The translations under genes were made by a program, and so were the position numbers. Under the pieces are notes generated by a model, which ran no database searches, was not told the DNA's origin, and was given only the letters and a program-made list of their open reading frames with translations. From an uncultured Prevotella sp. (GTDB taxonomy: Bacteria > Bacteroidota > Bacteroidia > Bacteroidales > Bacteroidaceae), in assembly GCA_905234355.1 (NCBI GenBank), contig CAJOHP010000163.1, positions 1 through 5,081 of the forward strand: a DNA stretch of 5,081 nucleotides. Reading direction: 5' to 3'. How positions within the stretch are numbered: position 1 is the stretch's first letter; each line of letters begins with the position of its first letter. Shown in pieces: positions 1 through 5,081 of the stretch.

Positions 1-19
1 TCTTATCAATTCTTTTCAT
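1..19 (-). CDS. Possible 5' end of a further minus-strand gene, cut by the window edge
   Basis: A minus-strand ATG at 19-17 is followed by six open codons reading MKRIDK before the window ends. The Lys/Arg-rich start, the CCC immediately before the ATG (as at gmk and nadD) and the position 73 bases downstream of a co-directional lipoprotein gene make a real start plausible. Six codons cannot identify a product or prove coding. If real, it may be cotranscribed with the lipoprotein gene, since I see no convincing terminator between them. It could equally be chance. Confidence 0.3.
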
Positions 20-22
20 GGG

Positions 23-46
23 TAAATTCTCTAATTCTCTAATTCT
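23..46. repeat. 8-bp tandem repeat (CTAATTCT), about three copies
   Basis: Two perfect copies of CTAATTCT lie at 31-38 and 39-46, with a degenerate third copy, TAAATTCT, at 23-30. A similar TCAATTCT occurs separately at 6-13. Read on the minus strand, the units are AGAATTAG and the array ends three bases before the candidate ATG at 19-17. It therefore occupies the position of a leader or translation-initiation region. The rest of 1-92 shows no clear gene or terminator hairpin. Confidence 0.75.
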
Positions 47-92
47 TGATAGACAAAGACTTTACTTCCTTTATGGGGGTGGGAAAGTTCAG

Positions 93-1187
93 TTACTTAT
101 ACTGCTTCATCTCCTGACGCAAGAGGAAATCCTCGTGCTTCATCTCACCCACATCGGTGCGAACAGCGGGCACGAAGCGCTCGGGCGTGAGCAGCGTAGA
201 CAGCGTTGCGGTGCCGTCGGCAATGTAGAACTCCATCACCGTGGTCATGTCGCCGCTGCCGGCACCCACCGGATAGACGCCGTTGGCAGGGTTGGCTCCC
301 GTCGAGGCGGCTATCACGTTGCCCTTGTAGCGAGCCACGGCCGACCAGTTGGTAGAGACCGACGGGTTGCAGTTCTCATACATGTCGACCACCACACGAT
401 AGGTGCCCTTCTCGATGAGCTCGGCGGGGATGTAGATGTTCTCGTTGTTCAGGTTGTCTATCTGGCAGCCGGCATTGCTGTCGTGGTCCAGACCGAAGCT
501 GTAGTTCTTGCCGTTCACGGTCACCGTGCCGCCACGGTCGTCCCAGAAGATGTGGCGGCCGCTCGGAGTGTAGAGGTGCAGGTCCACATCCTTGGCGTTG
601 CTGAACGTCAGGTTGATGTTCAGGTCGCCGGAGAGACTCGTCACGTAGGTCACCTTCGTCTTGTGAGGCTTGGTCACGTTGCCCGTGGACTGCTCCACAC
701 CGCTCACCACCATGTCGATGTCCTGATTGTAGCCGGTGCCGTAGTTCACAGGGATGTTGTAGACGTAGTTGCCGCCCTGCTGGGTCACCTCACTGGCGCT
801 CGGGGTGTAGGTCCAGTAGCCCTTCTGACCGTCCACGCCAATGTAGAACTTGCTATACTGCACGGGGCTCACGATGGAGATGAAGTTCATGCCGCCCTGC
901 AGCGCCTGATTGTTCATCGTCACGCCCGTCAGCGTGGCCGACGACGTCGAGGCGGGGAAGCTTGCATCGGTAAACGTGCTGGACGAGCCGCTGCCCGTAC
1001 CGCCGCCCAGGCTGAAGAACGACGTGGAGTAGGTCGTGGCTGCCGTGGTGGGAGTAGGCGTCGGAGTCGGAGTCGGCGTCGGGGTGGGCGTCGTTCCGGG
1101 CATTTCGTCGGCATCAAAATTGTGGCAGGCCGTCAGCAGTGCAAGGCTCAGACCGAGCGTGCACAGCGTAAAGATTTGCTTTTTCAT
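93..1187 (-). CDS. Predicted surface lipoprotein with Thr-Pro linker and YfaP/DUF2135-like domain
   Basis: This 364-residue protein begins with a classical lipoprotein signal peptide: MKKQIF, a hydrophobic stretch at about 5-19, and the lipobox LLTAC with Cys21 as the lipidated residue. Acidic residues D25, D27 and E28 follow soon after the cysteine, resembling the export signal that sends Bacteroidota lipoproteins to the cell surface. Seven Thr-Pro pairs (33-46) and a Gly/Ser/Thr-rich stretch (to about 86) form a likely flexible stalk. Residues about 185-270 carry DVDLHLYTPSG (200-210), WDDRGG (215-220), GLDHDSNAGCQID (232-244) and NNENIYIP (247-254). This Asp-rich pattern recalls YfaP/DUF2135 domains, which are beta-sandwich-like and of uncertain function. 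Cys241 and Cys273 could pair. The tail (about 331-364) is charged. The ATG is supported by the signal peptide; as usual in this phylum, no Shine-Dalgarno is visible. No biochemical role can be assigned. The protein is confident, the domain call moderate. Confidence 0.85.
   Translation of the reverse strand: MKKQIFTLCTLGLSLALLTACHNFDADEMPGTTPTPTPTPTPTPTPTTAATTYSTSFFSLGGGTGSGSSSTFTDASFPASTSSATLTGVTMNNQALQGGMNFISIVSPVQYSKFYIGVDGQKGYWTYTPSASEVTQQGGNYVYNIPVNYGTGYNQDIDMVVSGVEQSTGNVTKPHKTKVTYVTSLSGDLNINLTFSNAKDVDLHLYTPSGRHIFWDDRGGTVTVNGKNYSFGLDHDSNAGCQIDNLNNENIYIPAELIEKGTYRVVVDMYENCNPSVSTNWSAVARYKGNVIAASTGANPANGVYPVGAGSGDMTTVMEFYIADGTATLSTLLTPERFVPAVRTDVGEMKHEDFLLRQEMKQYK
1050..1091 (-). repeat. Degenerate 6-bp coding repeat giving (Thr-Pro)7
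   Basis: Seven successive ACN-CCN hexamers encode residues 33-46 of the lipoprotein as Thr-Pro pairs. Third positions vary among hexamers (ACG, ACC and ACT for Thr; CCC, CCG and CCT for Pro), so the array is regular in protein but scrambled in DNA. It lies just after the lipidated cysteine and acidic residues, the usual place for an extended stalk that lifts a lipoprotein domain off the outer membrane. Confidence 0.85.
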
Positions 1188-1253
1188 TGTCTTCGTTGTT
1201 TTTTTATTAAGTTTATTAAAATGGTGAATTCCTATTTATCGCTCATTTCCCTG

Positions 1254-1285
1254 CAAAAATAGGCAAAAAAGCCAAATCGTGCAAA
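1254..1285 (-). promoter_or_regulatory. Bacteroidota-type promoter for the lipoprotein gene
   Basis: On the minus strand a TATTTTTG box (1261-1254) matches the -7 consensus TAnnTTTG, and a TTTG box (1285-1282) lies 20 bases upstream of it, the right place for the -33 element of the Bacteroidota primary sigma factor. Transcription would begin near 1245-1249, leaving a leader of about 60 bases that is AT-rich and carries no Shine-Dalgarno. Both boxes are seen directly; use in vivo is inferred. Confidence 0.65.
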
Positions 1286-1341
1286 TAAATCTCAAAATCT
1301 TACCGACTTTTGTACCTTTTTTAACATATTGACCACCTTTT

Positions 1342-1370
1342 TCGCGCTTTACTCTGCCAAAAGGGCGCGA
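1342..1370. repeat. Inverted repeat TCGCGC-N17-GCGCGA ahead of the yicC promoter
   Basis: TCGCGC at 1342-1347 pairs perfectly with GCGCGA at 1365-1370 across a 17-base spacer. This is a GC-rich island in an otherwise AT-rich intergenic region. The right arm falls where the -33 element of the yicC promoter would be expected. It may be an operator-like site or a weak hairpin. A T-run follows about eight bases later (1379-1384), but the 6-bp stem, long loop and gap make an intrinsic terminator unlikely. Chance occurrence is not excluded. Confidence 0.35.
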
Positions 1371-1387
1371 GTCTCAACTTTTTTGTG

Positions 1388-1395
1388 TACCTTTG
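1388..1395 (+). promoter_or_regulatory. -7 promoter element of the yicC-gmk-nadD operon
   Basis: TACCTTTG followed by C is a perfect match to the Bacteroidota -7 consensus TAnnTTTG. It would start transcription near 1400-1404, about 20 bases before the yicC ATG. A clear TTTG -33 box is missing; GC-rich sequence of an inverted repeat occupies that position, so the promoter may be weak or activator-dependent. The related GTACCTTT occurs 75 bases upstream (1312-1319), but its box ends in T rather than G (TACCTTTT), so it is a poorer candidate. Confidence 0.65.
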
Positions 1396-1420
1396 CCGAA
1401 AATTTATACTTTATCTGGCT

Positions 1421-2296
1421 ATGATACAATCAATGACTGGCTACGGCAAGGCTGTCGTGGTCTACAAAGACAAGAAAATCTGCGCCGAAATCAAGTCGCT
1501 CAACTCCAAGCAACTCGACCTGCTGACGCGCATAGCACCCATCTACCGTGAGAAGGAGATGGACATCAGGCAGATGGTGGCCAAGGCTCTCGAGCGGGGC
1601 AAGGTAGACTTTGCACTCTGGACCGAGAGCCTGCAGGGCGGCGCAGCCACTCCCATCAATGCCGCTCTCGTGGCCCACTACTACCGCCAGCTGCGCGACA
1701 TCTGCCAGAGCGAAGGCATACCCGAGCCGCAGGACTGGATTGCCACGCTCACGCGCATGCCCGACGTGCTCGTTAAACAAGAGGTGGAGGAGCTCACCGC
1801 CGACGAGTGGGCTGCCGCACGCCAGGCTGTGGAACAGGCCATCGCGGCGCTCGTGGACTTCAGGAAGCAGGAGGGAGTAGCGCTCGAGAAGAAGTTTGCT
1901 GAGAAGATAGACAACATAGAGCGGCTCCTGGCCGAGATAGAGCCCTGGGAGAAGAGCCGCGTGGAGAAAATACGCCAGCGCATCGTGGAGGGTCTGCAGC
2001 AGATACCCGGCGTGGAGTATGACAAGAACCGCCTCGAGCAGGAGCTCATCTACTACATAGAGAAGCTCGACATCAGCGAGGAGAAGCAGCGCCTGACCAA
2101 CCATCTGAAGTACTTCCGCGAGACCATGGCCGACGGACACGGACAGGGAAAGAAGCTCGGATTCATCGCTCAGGAGATGGGCCGCGAAATCAACACCACA
2201 GGATCGAAGAGCAACCTCGCCGAGATGCAGAACATCGTGGTGCAGATGAAGGACGAGCTCGAGCAAATCAAGGAGCAGGTGCTCAACGCCCTGTAA
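1421..2296 (+). CDS. yicC: YicC/YloC family endoribonuclease
   Basis: The product is 291 residues, about the usual length of the YicC/YloC (UPF0701) family, whose E. coli and B. subtilis members are reported to be endoribonucleases acting in the cytoplasm. The N-terminal signature MIQSMTGYG (1-9) and EIKSLNSKQLD (23-33) mark the YicC-like N-terminal domain. The C-terminal 49 residues (243-291), with QEMGREINT at 251-259 followed by SKSNLAEMQ and a Lys/Glu-rich helix, are the conserved DUF1732 region. The middle is helical and charged. I chose the ATG at 1421 because the family starts exactly at this motif. The in-frame GTG at 1385 would add 12 unrelated residues and would overlap the -7 promoter box. 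It is the first gene of the operon; yicC homologues lie next to gmk in several phyla, which supports the call. The RNA targets here are unknown. Confidence 0.95.
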   Translation: MIQSMTGYGKAVVVYKDKKICAEIKSLNSKQLDLLTRIAPIYREKEMDIRQMVAKALERGKVDFALWTESLQGGAATPINAALVAHYYRQLRDICQSEGIPEPQDWIATLTRMPDVLVKQEVEELTADEWAAARQAVEQAIAALVDFRKQEGVALEKKFAEKIDNIERLLAEIEPWEKSRVEKIRQRIVEGLQQIPGVEYDKNRLEQELIYYIEKLDISEEKQRLTNHLKYFRETMADGHGQGKKLGFIAQEMGREINTTGSKSNLAEMQNIVVQMKDELEQIKEQVLNAL

Positions 2297-2308
2297 GCGC
2301 TCTGAAGC

Positions 2309-2360
2309 CCTATTAGTCCCATTAGCCATCAGCCCCATTAGCCCCATTAGCCCCATGACC
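2309..2360. repeat. 9-bp tandem repeat (CCCATTAGC) running into the gmk start codon
   Basis: Units are CCTATTAGT (2309-2317), CCCATTAGC (2318-2326), a 7-base degenerate unit CATCAGC (2327-2333), CCCATTAGC (2334-2342), CCCATTAGC (2343-2351) and finally CCCATGACC (2352-2360), which contains the gmk ATG. The array fills almost the whole 58-base gap between yicC and gmk. There is no Shine-Dalgarno, so the repeat itself is the translation-initiation region. In the gmk frame the gap contains no stop codon, but it also contains no ATG, GTG or TTG upstream of 2355. Confidence 0.85.
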
Positions 2361-2927
2361 AAAGGCAAGCTTATCATCGTCAGTGCCCCCAGCGGCAGCG
2401 GCAAGTCCACCATCGTGCAGTGGCTCATGCAGCAGCATCCCGAACTGCGTCTCTACTTCTCTGTCAGCGCCACCTCGCGACCGCCGCGAGGCACCGAGCA
2501 GAACGGCGTGGAGTACTTCTTTCTCACACCAGAAGAGTTCCGCCAGCGCATAGCGCACGACGAGTTCCTCGAGTATGAAGAGGTCTATGCCGACCGCTTC
2601 TACGGCACGCTCAAGGCCCAGGTGGAACGGCAGCGCGAGCAGGGACAGAACGTCGTGTTCGACGTCGACGTGAAAGGCGGCATCAACATCAAGAAGCACT
2701 ACGGCAGCGAGGCACTCAGCGTCTTCATACAGCCGCCCTCGGTAGCCGAGCTGCGCCGACGCCTCGAGAGTCGCGCCACCGACACGCCCGAAGCCATCGA
2801 AGAGCGCCTGGCCAAGGCCGAATACGAGATGACCTTTGCCCCCCACTTCGACCGCATCCTCATCAACGACGACCTCGACAAGGCCAAGGCTGAGATGCTC
2901 GGCCTCGTCACCGATTTCTTAGTATAG
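2355..2927 (+). CDS. gmk: Guanylate kinase
   Basis: This cytoplasmic enzyme phosphorylates GMP to GDP with ATP and feeds GTP, dGTP and (p)ppGpp pools. The 190-residue product is slightly shorter than the 207-residue E. coli enzyme. The P-loop APSGSGKST occupies 11-19, with Lys17 and Ser18 for ATP phosphates. The GMP-binding segment runs from SATSRPPRG (38-46; Arg42, Arg45) through GVEYFF (51-56) to EYEEVYADRFYGT (73-85). DVDVKGG lies at 103-109, and the lid with RRRLESRATDT at 134-144 precedes the conserved ERLAKAEYE helix. Nothing essential appears to be missing. The ATG at 2355 places the P-loop at the expected distance from the N-terminus, and no alternative start lies upstream in frame. 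It lies 58 bases after yicC, separated by a tandem repeat, and 11 bases before nadD. Confidence 0.97.
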   Translation: MTKGKLIIVSAPSGSGKSTIVQWLMQQHPELRLYFSVSATSRPPRGTEQNGVEYFFLTPEEFRQRIAHDEFLEYEEVYADRFYGTLKAQVERQREQGQNVVFDVDVKGGINIKKHYGSEALSVFIQPPSVAELRRRLESRATDTPEAIEERLAKAEYEMTFAPHFDRILINDDLDKAKAEMLGLVTDFLV

Positions 2928-2938
2928 CGCCCTGCCCC

Positions 2939-3490
2939 ATGACCCACATCGGCATCTTCGGCGGTTCGTTCAACCCCATACACTGCGGCCACATCGCACT
3001 GGCCCGACAGCTGCTCAGCCAGCACAGTCTCAGCGAGATATGGCTCATGGTGTCGCCGCTGAATCCGCTGAAGCAGCAAGCCGACCTGCTGCCCGACGAG
3101 CAGCGCCTCAGCCTGGCACGAAAGGCCCTCGAGGGCGAAGACGGCATCGTAGCATCCGACTTCGAGTTCCGCCTGCCCAGGCCCTCCTACACCTGGCACA
3201 CGCTCGAGGCCCTGCGACAGGCCTATCCCGAGCACCGCTTCTCCCTCATCATCGGGGGCGACAACTGGCAGCACTTCGACCGCTGGTATCGCGCCGACGA
3301 CATCCGAAAGCACTACCCCATCATCGTCTACCCACGCAGAGGCAGCGCTGAGCAAGACACCGCACTGCCACTCTTCGACATCTCGAGCACCGAGGTGCGC
3401 CGACGCGTGAGGTGCGGCGAGAGCATCGCCGGACTCGTGCCCGACGCCATCGCCGACGATGTAAGACGACTTTATGCCTGTGCCACATGA
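2939..3490 (+). CDS. nadD: Nicotinate-nucleotide adenylyltransferase
   Basis: NadD joins nicotinate mononucleotide and ATP to give deamido-NAD and pyrophosphate, the adenylation step of NAD synthesis in the cytoplasm. The 183-residue product has the full set of family motifs: GIFGGSFNPIHCGH at 5-18 with the nucleotidyltransferase HxGH signature at 15-18, SPLNPLK at 39-45, RPSYTWHTL at 81-89, LIIGGDNW at 103-110, and DISSTEVRRR at 147-156 near the C-terminus, matching the ISxTxxR motif. It is a little shorter than many homologues but complete. The start is fixed by the N-terminal motif. It follows gmk by 11 bases without a Shine-Dalgarno, and its TGA overlaps the ATG of the next gene, so translation of the two is probably coupled. 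Confidence 0.97.
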   Translation: MTHIGIFGGSFNPIHCGHIALARQLLSQHSLSEIWLMVSPLNPLKQQADLLPDEQRLSLARKALEGEDGIVASDFEFRLPRPSYTWHTLEALRQAYPEHRFSLIIGGDNWQHFDRWYRADDIRKHYPIIVYPRRGSAEQDTALPLFDISSTEVRRRVRCGESIAGLVPDAIADDVRRLYACAT

Positions 3491-5081
3491 AGCGACTGTC
3501 GGCTCTGTTCACGCTCTTTGCCAGACCGCTGCAGCTCAACGCAAGCTTCTTCGTGTTTATGTTTGCGCTCGGATGGCTGTGCACACAGACCGAAGTGCAG
3601 CTGCACCTGCGCGGCGCTAAGCCCTACGACCTGTCGGCACCCGAGCTGTTCGTCGACCTCTACCTCCTGTGCGCCATCCTGACACTCGTCCCGCTGAAGG
3701 CTCGCCGATGGCTGCGACCGGCAGTGGCCACAGTGCTCTATGCCGCTGCCCTCGTCGACATGTTCTGCTACGTGCGCTTCGAGTCGACGCTCACCCCCAC
3801 GATGCTCATGCTCTTCTTCGAGACCAACAGCCAGGAGGCGGCCGAGTTTCTCGGCACCTACGTCACAGCCGACACGCTCCTGTCGCCCGTAGGAGCCGTG
3901 CTGCTCATCGCACTGGCTCACGCCGTCTCGGCCACCGTCTCACGGAACGCCCTGTTCGCTCAGAAACCCCAGAAGTCCCAGGAGCCCCAGAAGTCCCAGA
4001 AGTCCCAGAAGCCCCAGATGCCCCACTGGGTTATGCCCCTCGCCGGCCTAGCCGCAGTCCTGCTGCTGGCCTGGAGCGCCGTCCTGTGCTGGCCCAACAA
4101 AGCCGCCATGCTCCGCCTCATGGCCGGCCGCAACATCGGCGAGGTGGAGCACGAACTCACACGCAAGGCACACGCCACACTCTACCTGCCCATATACCGC
4201 CTCGCCTTCAGCCTGCGCGCCAATCAGCTCGCGGCACAGCAGGTCAGCATGCTCATGGGACAGGTGCAACAGGCTCGGGTGGACAGCTGCGACTATCGCT
4301 CGCCACACATCGTGCTCATCATCGGCGAGAGCTACAACCGCCACCGCTCGCAGCTCTATGGCTACTCCCGTCCCACCACGCCCCGACAGCTGCAGCTCAT
4401 GCTCGACGGCTCGCTCGTAGCCTTCACCGACGTAGTGGCGCCGTGGAATCTCACCAGCTTCGTCTTCAAGCACGCCTTCTCCATGAACAACGTGGGCGAC
4501 AGCCGCTCATGGTGCGAAGCGCCGCTCTTCCCCATGCTCTTCCGAAGGGCAGGCTATCGCGTGGTCTTCCTCACCAACCAGTTTGTGCCGAAGAAGGGCG
4601 AGCAGGTGTTCGACTTCAGCGGCGGGTTCTTCCTCAACGACCCCAGGCTCAGCCAAACCATGTTCGACGTGCGCAACCAGCGCACCTACACCTACGACGA
4701 GTCGCTCCTGGCCTGCTACGACGCACTGCAGCCTCAAGCCCCGCACCAGCTCACCATCTTTCACCTCATGGGACAGCACGTCGACTATCTGGGGCGCTTC
4801 CCACGCCGCACGCGCCGGCACTTCACCCCCGACGACTACGGACGCACCGACCTCTCGCCGGAGCGACAGCTGATGAACGCCGACTACGACAATGCCGTGC
4901 TCTACAACGACTCGGTGGTCGACCAGATCGTCAGACGATTCCGCGACGACGACGCCATTGTCGTCTACATGCCCGACCATGGCGAGGAGTGCTTCAACGA
5001 CACGCTCGGCATCTTCGGGCGTCTGCACTCGGCCGAGATAGACCGCCGGCTGGCGCGCGAGGAGTTTGAGATACCTTTCTG
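3487..5081 (+). CDS. Membrane-anchored phosphoethanolamine transferase-like sulfatase-fold protein (3' end missing)
   Basis: This frame stays open from the ATG at 3487 (ATGA overlap with nadD) to the window edge: 531 codons plus two bases, with no stop seen. The N-terminal part has five probable membrane segments (about 19-33, 54-70, 77-95, 131-150, 182-202), as in EptA/CptA-type transferases, placing the C-terminal domain in the periplasm. Within it, HIVLIIGES (274-282) followed by NRHRSQLYGYSRPTTP (284-299) is the active-site region, with Glu281 as metal ligand and Ser282 as nucleophile where EptA and MCR have Thr. FHLMGQH (425-431) and MPDHGEE (495-501; Asp497, His498) supply further expected metal and substrate residues, and His514 may match another. 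ETNSQEAAEFL (112-122) resembles a conserved segment of the family. The family moves phosphoethanolamine from phosphatidylethanolamine to lipid A, core sugars or other glycans; the acceptor here is unknown. Perhaps some tens of residues are missing at the C-terminus. Residues 159-179 are a repeat insertion. Confidence 0.9.
   Translation, partial: MKRLSALFTLFARPLQLNASFFVFMFALGWLCTQTEVQLHLRGAKPYDLSAPELFVDLYLLCAILTLVPLKARRWLRPAVATVLYAAALVDMFCYVRFESTLTPTMLMLFFETNSQEAAEFLGTYVTADTLLSPVGAVLLIALAHAVSATVSRNALFAQKPQKSQEPQKSQKSQKPQMPHWVMPLAGLAAVLLLAWSAVLCWPNKAAMLRLMAGRNIGEVEHELTRKAHATLYLPIYRLAFSLRANQLAAQQVSMLMGQVQQARVDSCDYRSPHIVLIIGESYNRHRSQLYGYSRPTTPRQLQLMLDGSLVAFTDVVAPWNLTSFVFKHAFSMNNVGDSRSWCEAPLFPMLFRRAGYRVVFLTNQFVPKKGEQVFDFSGGFFLNDPRLSQTMFDVRNQRTYTYDESLLACYDALQPQAPHQLTIFHLMGQHVDYLGRFPRRTRRHFTPDDYGRTDLSPERQLMNADYDNAVLYNDSVVDQIVRRFRDDDAIVVYMPDHGEECFNDTLGIFGRLHSAEIDRRLAREEFEIPF
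3961..4023 (+). repeat. In-frame 9-bp tandem repeat, seven copies, encoding QK(S/P) units
   Basis: Seven units starting with CAG lie head to tail: CAGAAACCC, CAGAAGTCC, CAGGAGCCC, CAGAAGTCC, CAGAAGTCC, CAGAAGCCC and CAGATGCCC. They encode residues 159-179 of the transferase-like protein as QKP, QKS, QEP, QKS, QKS, QKP and QMP. The array sits between predicted membrane segments 4 and 5, which would be a cytoplasmic loop, and its lysines fit the positive-inside rule. A 9-bp unit lets copy number change without breaking the frame. Confidence 0.9.

Noticed and set aside
62..92. Possible terminator hairpin after the lipoprotein gene
   Set aside because: ACTTTCC and GGAAGT could pair only with a bulge and a long loop, and no T-run follows on the minus strand.
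18..1262. Long plus-strand open frame of 414 codons opposite the lipoprotein gene
   Set aside because: Its translation is rich in His, Arg, Val and Gly without motifs, while the opposite strand has a lipobox signal peptide, a promoter and recognisable domain motifs. It is an antisense shadow of GC-rich coding DNA.
1385..1420. GTG at 1385 as the start of yicC
   Set aside because: It would place 12 unrelated residues before the conserved MIQSMTGYG start and would overlap the -7 promoter element.
2309..2360. CRISPR-like array
   Set aside because: Units are 9 bp, directly adjacent and without spacers, so this is a simple tandem repeat.
1430..2428. Minus-strand open frame of 332 codons opposite yicC and the start of gmk
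   Set aside because: The plus strand carries unmistakable YicC and guanylate kinase sequences. The antisense product is Leu/His/Val-rich and runs through the repeat as GLMGLMGLM, typical of a shadow frame.
1589..3387. Nine CTCGAG hexamers in about 1.8 kb, far more than expected by chance
   Set aside because: Eight of the nine are in-frame Leu-Glu codon pairs (CTC GAG) in yicC, gmk and nadD, and the ninth spans ATC-TCG-AGC. Preferred codons in Leu-Glu-rich helices explain them without a site-specific role.
3669..5069. Plus-strand open frame of 466 codons within the transferase gene
   Set aside because: It is out of frame with the open frame starting at 3487, which has membrane segments and the catalytic motifs GES and DHGE. 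Its Arg/His/Pro/Ala-rich translation has no motifs.

Overview
The window looks like chromosomal DNA from a member of the Bacteroidales (Bacteroidota), perhaps Prevotellaceae. The evidence is the TAnnTTTG-type -7 promoter elements, the absence of Shine-Dalgarno sequences ahead of the starts, a lipoprotein with acidic residues just after the lipidated cysteine, and protein sequences of Bacteroidales character. Coding DNA is GC-rich by eye with C/G-ending codons, while the intergenic stretches are AT-rich. The genus assignment is inference.

Layout. Positions 1-92 lie downstream of a minus-strand gene and hold an 8-bp tandem repeat that abuts a possible start codon of a further minus-strand gene leaving the window. 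Positions 93-1187 (minus) encode a 364-residue predicted surface lipoprotein with a Thr-Pro repeat linker and a domain resembling the YfaP/DUF2135 family. Positions 1188-1420 are an AT-rich divergent promoter region. From 1421 to the right edge, four plus-strand genes run as one compact probable operon: yicC (endoribonuclease family), gmk (guanylate kinase), nadD (nicotinate-nucleotide adenylyltransferase) and a membrane-anchored phosphoethanolamine-transferase-like sulfatase-fold protein that is cut by the window end. nadD and the last gene share an ATGA stop/start overlap.

How the genes work together. gmk and nadD are core nucleotide and NAD biosynthesis genes, and yicC is often found beside gmk in other bacteria. 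The last gene is an envelope-modifying enzyme by family, so its tight coupling to nadD is probably operon economy rather than a shared pathway.

The most notable signal is not a new enzyme system. It is a set of unrelated short-period tandem repeats (8, 9 and 9 bp, plus a degenerate 6-bp array) at or inside genes: one runs into the gmk start codon, one abuts a candidate start at the left edge, one inserts a QKS/QKP repeat into the loop between membrane segments 4 and 5 of the transferase, and one encodes the lipoprotein linker. I see no CRISPR array, RNA gene, insertion sequence or convincing terminator, and no clear evidence of a previously undescribed multi-gene system.
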